Shown here: positions 59,643 through 64,000 of the stretch, one piece after another
Position numbering within the stretch: the first letter of the stretch is position 1
Layout: each line of letters begins with the position of its first letter
Source of the DNA: Curtobacterium sp. BH-2-1-1
GTDB lineage: Bacteria; Actinomycetota; Actinomycetes; Actinomycetales; Microbacteriaceae
DNA: 64,000 nucleotides
NCBI RefSeq assembly: GCF_001806325.1
Contig: NZ_CP017580.1
Coordinates: 2,480,001-2,544,000, forward strand
Direction: 5' to 3'
Program-made: the position numbers and the translations under genes
The notes under the pieces: model-generated
What the model saw: the letters and a program-made list of their open reading frames with translations, nothing else
Told to the model about the DNA's origin: nothing
The model's database searches: none

Positions 59643-60682
59643 CCGCCGATCGCGCTCATGCCCCGGGTGGGGTGCACCAGGTCGTCGCTGTCGTCGCCGT
59701 GGTCGCGGGGCTTCGCCCACATCGCCAGGCGCCAGAGCTCGGCGACCTCGTCGTCGGAGGCACCCTGGCGCATCGGGCCGAGCACGTCGGTCTCGTCGTC
59801 CGAGAAGAGGCAGCTGCGGACGTTGCCGTCGGCCGTCAGACGGGTGCGGGTGCAGTCGGCGCAGAACGACTCGGTGATGCTCGCGATGATGCCGATCGTG
59901 CCGAGCTCCGCACCGACGCCGCCGTCGGCCGTCCCCGCGAGCACCCGGAAGCGCTCCGCCGGGGCGCCGTCGCGGGGCGCCTCGTCCGGCACCAGGGCGA
60001 AGGACTCGGACAGCATCGCCCGGGTCTCGGCCGCGGTCACCATCGACGTGCGGTCCCAGGCGTGGTCGGGGTCGAGCGGCATCTGCTCGATGAACCGGAG
60101 CTCGTAGCCGCGGTCGAGGCACCACCGCATGAGGTCCGGCGCCAGGTGGTCGTTCACGCCGCGCAGCAGCACCGCATTGACCTTGATCGCGAGCCCCGCT
60201 GCCCGCGCGGCCTCGAGCCCGGCGATGACCTTGTCGAGGAACGGGCGCCGGGTGACGGTGGTGAAGACGTCCGGGTCGACGGTGTCGAGCGACACGTTCA
60301 CGCGTCGGAGGCCGGCGTCGTACAGGGCGGCTGCGCGGTGGGCGAGCCCGATCGCGTTCGTGGTGAGCGACAGCTCCGGGGCGTCGGGGAGCGCGGCGCA
60401 CCGGGCGATCACGTCGACGAGGTCGTGGCGGAGCATCGGCTCACCGCCGGTGAAGCGGACCTTGCGCACGCCGAAGCGGTCGGTCGCGAGCCGGACGAGC
60501 CGCTCGATCTCGGCCGCGGTCATGAGTGCGTCGTCAGGGGCGAACGGCAGCCCGGCCGCCGGCATGCAGTACGTGCAGCGGAGGTTGCAGCGCTCGGTGA
60601 GCGACACGCGCAGGTCGACCGCGCGCCGCCCGAACCGGTCGAGCAGGCCGCCGGTGGAGCCGAGCATGGTCGCGGGTGCCAT
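59639..60682 (-). CDS. moaA: GTP 3',8-cyclase MoaA
   Basis: Radical SAM enzyme of 347 residues for the first step of molybdopterin synthesis. VSLTERCNLRCTYCMPAAGLPF gives the CxxxCxxC cluster, RFTGGEPMLRHDLV the SAM-binding GGEP, and ESFCADCTRTRLTADGNVRSCLFS the second cluster cysteines; the C-terminal Gly-Gly is kept. MoaC is not seen. Leaderless ATG with TACGCT 7 bases upstream, which lies inside the end of the GT87-like gene. Confidence 0.96.
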   Translation of the reverse strand: MAPATMLGSTGGLLDRFGRRAVDLRVSLTERCNLRCTYCMPAAGLPFAPDDALMTAAEIERLVRLATDRFGVRKVRFTGGEPMLRHDLVDVIARCAALPDAPELSLTTNAIGLAHRAAALYDAGLRRVNVSLDTVDPDVFTTVTRRPFLDKVIAGLEAARAAGLAIKVNAVLLRGVNDHLAPDLMRWCLDRGYELRFIEQMPLDPDHAWDRTSMVTAAETRAMLSESFALVPDEAPRDGAPAERFRVLAGTADGGVGAELGTIGIIASITESFCADCTRTRLTADGNVRSCLFSDDETDVLGPMRQGASDDEVAELWRLAMWAKPRDHGDDSDDLVHPTRGMSAIGG

Positions 60683-60687
60683 GAGCG

Positions 60688-62133
60688 TCAGCGTACGGGG
60701 TCGGCGGGTCCTCCACCTGATGACATCGCGAGCGCTCGTTCCCGGAAGGCGAGCCGGCGCCCCCAGCGCTCCCAGTCGGACCGCCGGGTGCGCACCAGCG
60801 TGACGACGATGACCACGGCGACCGCGGCGGCGAGCCACCAGCGGTACGCGTCCGCCGACGGCCAGACGCCGCGCAGGGCGATGGCGAGCCCGATCGACAG
60901 CCACTCCCAGCGGCCGGAGAGCACCACGAAGGGGATGAGGAGCAGCGCGTACCAGGGGTAGCGCGGGCTCACCGCGAGGAACGTCACGCCGATGAGGAGG
61001 ACCTCGCCGGACCACGGCCGCGCGGGGTCGGACAGCCGCCACGCCACGAACGCCGCCAGCAGGACGAGCAGTCCGACCACGAGCGTCGCCGCGTCGCCGT
61101 GGAAGACGAGCGAGACCAGGGCGAACCGGGAGCCGTCCTCGTAGCCCTCTTCCGACAGGTACCCGGGCAGGTAGCCGAGGACGTCGAGGCCCGTCGTCAG
61201 CACGTACGGCACGTAGAGCAGCCCGAACACCGCGATGCCGACCGGGATCGCCCACCAGTTCCGCCACCGACCGAGCAGTGGCGGGTACACGAGCGCGGGG
61301 ATGAGCTTCGTCGCGGTCGCGGCGCCGAGGGCGATCCCGCCCCAGATCGGGCGGCCGAAGGCGACGAGCACGGCGCCGGCGGTGGCCAGGGCCGCGCCGA
61401 GGGCGTCGACGTGCGAGTTGGTGACGGCCTCGGACGCGACGAGCGGGGACCACGCCCACAGTGCGGCCCACCACGTCGGTCGTCCGAGCTTGCGGAGCAC
61501 GACGACCAGGCCCACGGTGACGCCGAGCGACAGGAGCAGCCCCGCGACCTGGAACGGCATGTACTGCGCGGTGGCCGGCACGAACGCCCGCACCGCCGCG
61601 AACCAGAGCTGGGCCATCGGCGGGTAGATCGTCACGACGTCCGGGCGGTTGATCGCGACGCAGTGCCCGTCCGCGCCGTCGCCGAGGCCGCGGAACCGGG
61701 GTTCGAGGGGCTTGCACGTGCCGTCGACCTTGTCGGGGAAGAGCCAGTCGGGGCGCAGACCGGACAACGCGGTCGACTGCGGCGTGTGCGCGTACGGCGA
61801 GATCCCGGCGTGCTGCACGATGCCGTCCCAGGCGTAGCGAGCAGAGTCGGTGCTGGTGTTCGGCGGCCCGGCGATGGCGGCGAGCCCGACCACCAGGCCA
61901 CCGCCGACCACGAGCCACGTCATCCACTTCGCCGGGACGAACCGCAGCGCGAGCACCGCGAGCGCGAACACCGTCCAAGCGATCAGGGTCCACGCAACGA
62001 ATGGGGAACGATGACCGGACCGGAGGAACCCCAGATGCGTGACGCCGAAGGCGATGACGCCCGACAGAGCGAGCACGCCGAGCACGGCCAGCACGGTCGG
62101 CAGGAGTCGGCCGGGGCGAAGTCGTTCACTCAT
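60688..62133 (-). CDS. GT87-like (DUF2029) polyprenyl-phosphate-mannose mannosyltransferase
   Basis: Membrane glycosyltransferase-like protein of 481 residues with about eleven hydrophobic segments. TSTDSARYAWDGIVQHAGISPYAHTPQS contains the Asp of the family's first loop, and VTIYPPMAQLWFAAVRAF and ATKLIPALVYPPLL resemble the mannosyl/arabinosyl transferase families of Actinobacteria. Its stop is 5 bases from the moaA start, but the function seems unrelated. ATG start; a TAGCCT box lies 9 bases upstream. Confidence 0.8.
   Translation of the reverse strand: MSERLRPGRLLPTVLAVLGVLALSGVIAFGVTHLGFLRSGHRSPFVAWTLIAWTVFALAVLALRFVPAKWMTWLVVGGGLVVGLAAIAGPPNTSTDSARYAWDGIVQHAGISPYAHTPQSTALSGLRPDWLFPDKVDGTCKPLEPRFRGLGDGADGHCVAINRPDVVTIYPPMAQLWFAAVRAFVPATAQYMPFQVAGLLLSLGVTVGLVVVLRKLGRPTWWAALWAWSPLVASEAVTNSHVDALGAALATAGAVLVAFGRPIWGGIALGAATATKLIPALVYPPLLGRWRNWWAIPVGIAVFGLLYVPYVLTTGLDVLGYLPGYLSEEGYEDGSRFALVSLVFHGDAATLVVGLLVLLAAFVAWRLSDPARPWSGEVLLIGVTFLAVSPRYPWYALLLIPFVVLSGRWEWLSIGLAIALRGVWPSADAYRWWLAAAVAVVIVVTLVRTRRSDWERWGRRLAFRERALAMSSGGGPADPVR
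60690..60695 (-). promoter_or_regulatory. -10 box for leaderless moaA
   Basis: TACGCT on the minus strand ends 7 bases before the ATG at 60682. Confidence 0.55.
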
Positions 62134-62151
62134 GGTGCGACGAGGCTATCC

Positions 62152-63624
62152 ATGGTCCGCGGGCTGCTCCTGGATGCACGATCCGCGATGGCGTCGCCGA
62201 ACCGGAACGCGCGGACGGCGGTCGTCCTGGGGCGGTTGCTCGGGGTGGCGTTCCTGGTCTGCTTCGCGACCGGCGTCTACAGCTACTTCCTCCAGCAGCC
62301 GCTGCCGTGGATGCGGTTCCCGACCCGTCCCGCGCAGCTCTACCAGTTCACGCAGGGCGTGCACATCACCGCGGGGATCGCGATCATCCCGCTGCTGCTC
62401 GCGAAGCTCAACACGGTCATGCCGGCACTCGTGCAGACCCCGCCGGTGCGTGGGCCGCTGCACCTGCTCGAGCGGCTCTCGATCGCGGTGTTCGTGGCGT
62501 CGGCGATCGTGCAGGTGACGACGGGCCTGCTCAACACGTACCAGTGGTACCCGTGGCCGTTCCCGTTCAAGCAGGTCCACAACGCGCTCGCGTACGTGCT
62601 CATCGGGTCGCTCGTGCTGCACATCGGCGTGAAGCTCCGGCTGATCACCCGGTACTGGCGGAAGCGGGACTCGTACGACGAGCACGGCCGGTTCGTGGTC
62701 GACCCGGCCGCGGGGAGCGAGCTGCTCTCGCCGTCCCAGGAGGAACGGGGCGCTTCCACCGGGCCGGATGCGCCTCCGCAGGCGGTCGCGTCCTACCCCC
62801 GCGGCGTCACCGGCCGTGTGCTCCGCTGGGTCGACGGCGTGCCGGCCGAGCCCGCCGTCCCGGCCGTCCCGGCGGACGCTGCCGAGACTCGTCCCGGCGG
62901 ACCGGACTCGGCGTCCGCGACCCGAGCGGCGTCCGCAGAGCCGAGTCTCGGCGTGCCGCAGGACGGTGCGGCGGAGGCGAGCCGCGCCTCCAGGGCCACG
63001 CCGGACGCGACCGACGGTCGACGTGAGCGGATCGCCCGACGCGGGTTCTTCGCCGGTGTGACCGCCGCGACGGTCGGTGTCGTGGCGTTGACCGCCGGAC
63101 AGTCGAGCACGCTCGCCGAGCCGTTCAACGTGTTCGGCGCCCGACAGCGGCACCGCGGGCCGAACGACCTGCCGGTCAACCGCACGGCCCGTGCCGCCGG
63201 TGTGCTGGCGACCGCCACCGCCGCCGACTGGTCCCTGACCGTCGTCGGGCACGACGTGGTCCGCACCTTCTCGCGAGCCGAGCTGGTGGCGCTCGGCACC
63301 GCCGAGGCCGAGCTCCCCATCTCCTGCGTCGAGGGCTGGAGCCAGATGGCGACCTGGAAGGGCGTGCGCATGCGCGACCTGCTCGGCGCCGTGCAGGCCG
63401 CGCCGGGGTCGCACGTGCGGGTGACGAGCCTCGAGCGGCACGGCGGCTACCGCATCATGGACATGGGCCCCGAGTACGCCGAGGACCCGACGACGCTCGT
63501 CGCGCTCGAGCTGAACGGCGCGACGCTCGACCTCGACCACGGGTTCCCGGCGCGGATCATCGCTCCCGGACGACCCGGTGTGCTGCAGACCAAGTGGATC
63601 GAGAAGATCGAGGTGATCGCATGA
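62152..63624 (+). CDS. Cytochrome b-type membrane domain fused to a molybdopterin (SUOX/YedY-like) oxidoreductase
   Basis: Fusion of 490 residues. The first 165 residues hold four membrane helices with histidines suitable for b heme (QGVHITAGIAI, QVHNALAYVLIGSLVLHIGVK). A polar Pro/Ala/Glu linker (about 190-290) carries an inverted copy of the dispersed 10-mer. RRERIARRGFFAGVTAATVGVVAL is a second membrane or Tat-like anchor. The last 160 residues are an SUOX-type Mo domain with the Mo-ligand Cys in LPISCVEGWSQMATWKGV and TTLVALELNG. It looks like YedZ and YedY in one chain. ATG at 62152; a start at 62188 is possible. Confidence 0.83.
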   Translation: MVRGLLLDARSAMASPNRNARTAVVLGRLLGVAFLVCFATGVYSYFLQQPLPWMRFPTRPAQLYQFTQGVHITAGIAIIPLLLAKLNTVMPALVQTPPVRGPLHLLERLSIAVFVASAIVQVTTGLLNTYQWYPWPFPFKQVHNALAYVLIGSLVLHIGVKLRLITRYWRKRDSYDEHGRFVVDPAAGSELLSPSQEERGASTGPDAPPQAVASYPRGVTGRVLRWVDGVPAEPAVPAVPADAAETRPGGPDSASATRAASAEPSLGVPQDGAAEASRASRATPDATDGRRERIARRGFFAGVTAATVGVVALTAGQSSTLAEPFNVFGARQRHRGPNDLPVNRTARAAGVLATATAADWSLTVVGHDVVRTFSRAELVALGTAEAELPISCVEGWSQMATWKGVRMRDLLGAVQAAPGSHVRVTSLERHGGYRIMDMGPEYAEDPTTLVALELNGATLDLDHGFPARIIAPGRPGVLQTKWIEKIEVIA

Positions 63625-64000
63625 GGGCCGCACGCATCGTGCTCGTCGTGGTCGGGGTGCTCGTCATCGCGTTCGGGGCGTACGTCCTCGTGACGACGGT
63701 CCGACCGAACCGGATCTGGGGGCTGGCGACCTGGCTCCTCGGGGCCGTGATCCTGCACGACGCGATCCTGTCGCCGTTCGTCGTCGGAGTGGGGCTCCTG
63801 CTCCGCCGGACCGGGCGGACGCTGCGTGCCTGGGCGCTCGTCGTCGTGCAGGCGGTCGTCGTGCTCGGGAGCGTCCTCGCGCTCGTGGTCCTGCCGGAGA
63901 TCGCGGCGAAGGCGCACGGGCAGAAGAACCCGACGGTGCTGCCGTTCGACTACGGCGCGCGGCTGCTCCTCGTCGAGGGGGTCCTGCTGCTCGTCGTCGT
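63621..64000 (+). CDS. Hypothetical membrane protein, cut by the window end
   Basis: Starts with ATG overlapping the stop of the molybdenum oxidoreductase gene and runs off the window after 126 codons. Four hydrophobic stretches are visible (VLVVVGVLVIAFGAYVL, LLGAVILHDAILSPFVVG, ALVVVQAVVVLGSVLALVVL and a last LLLVEGVLLLVVV). Histidine in ILHDAIL and KAHGQ could bind heme, but there is no clear family. The coupling suggests it works with the upstream enzyme. Confidence 0.7.
   Translation, partial: MRAARIVLVVVGVLVIAFGAYVLVTTVRPNRIWGLATWLLGAVILHDAILSPFVVGVGLLLRRTGRTLRAWALVVVQAVVVLGSVLALVVLPEIAAKAHGQKNPTVLPFDYGARLLLVEGVLLLVV

Overview
The window is a 64 kb piece of a very GC-rich actinobacterial chromosome. 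Many genes start with GTG, neighbours often overlap by 4 bp (GTGA or ATGA), and the housekeeping block pmt/rsmI/metG/tatD/rsmA/ispE is typical of Actinobacteria. Gene content fits a plant- or soil-associated member of the Microbacteriaceae. Curtobacterium is my best guess, but that is an inference without any database search. No rRNA, tRNA, CRISPR array, phage module or transposase was seen.

Layout. 0-5.2 kb: a truncated acyl-CoA ligase, a GNAT acetyltransferase, a UbiA prenyltransferase, an FAD monooxygenase and a DUF4184 membrane protein. 5.2-13 kb: 54-bp tandem repeats, an OafA-like acyltransferase, a divergent TetR/epimerase pair, a type II NADH dehydrogenase, a RibD-like reductase, two alpha/beta hydrolases and a VOC protein. 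13-20.8 kb: a carbohydrate locus with a LacI regulator, a methyltransferase, two Gfo/Idh/MocA dehydrogenases and, across an operator-like palindrome, an Lpl-type ABC importer (two permeases and a lipoprotein, no ATPase). 20.9-25.4 kb: SRPBCC and DUF4166 proteins, a CAT-like acetyltransferase, a HAD-DinB/MDMPI fusion, a VOC protein and a CPBP protease. 25.4-35.2 kb: the HrpA helicase, a DUF255 thioredoxin-domain protein, a P-loop kinase-like protein, an epimerase, a sulfurtransferase and a MOSC protein. 35.2-37.9 kb: a non-coding element with 15-bp terminal inverted repeats, and an MFS exporter divergent from a TetR gene with two operator-like palindromes between them. 37.9-43.9 kb: pmt (minus), rsmI, metG, tatD, rsmA. 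43.8-52.3 kb: accessory genes lying between rsmA and ispE, including a decayed toxin-antitoxin-like pair and an ATP-grasp/LLM-flavin/MetY-like group. 52.4-64 kb: ispE, a GT39-like membrane protein, then a molybdenum block (HTH-Mop regulator, MoeB-like, ModABC, MoaD, MoaA, a GT87-like protein, and a membrane cytochrome b-molybdopterin oxidoreductase fusion).

Three window-wide patterns stand out. First, a 10-mer, GGAGGCGCGG, occurs in at least 22 exact copies on both strands. It appears as inverted pairs in intergenic hairpins and as single copies inside genes. Second, at least 27 genes have a -10-like hexamer (TANNNT or close) ending 6 or 7 bases before an ATG/GTG start, which predicts leaderless mRNAs. 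Third, several intergenic regions hold long near-perfect inverted repeats with no gene in them, at 8349-8407, 20892-20940 and 35274-35402.

Molybdate uptake (ModABC), cofactor synthesis (MoaA, MoaD, MoeB-like), a molybdate-type regulator and a molybdenum enzyme sit together, so 55-64 kb probably acts as one functional unit. All assignments come from reading the sequence; none was checked against a database.
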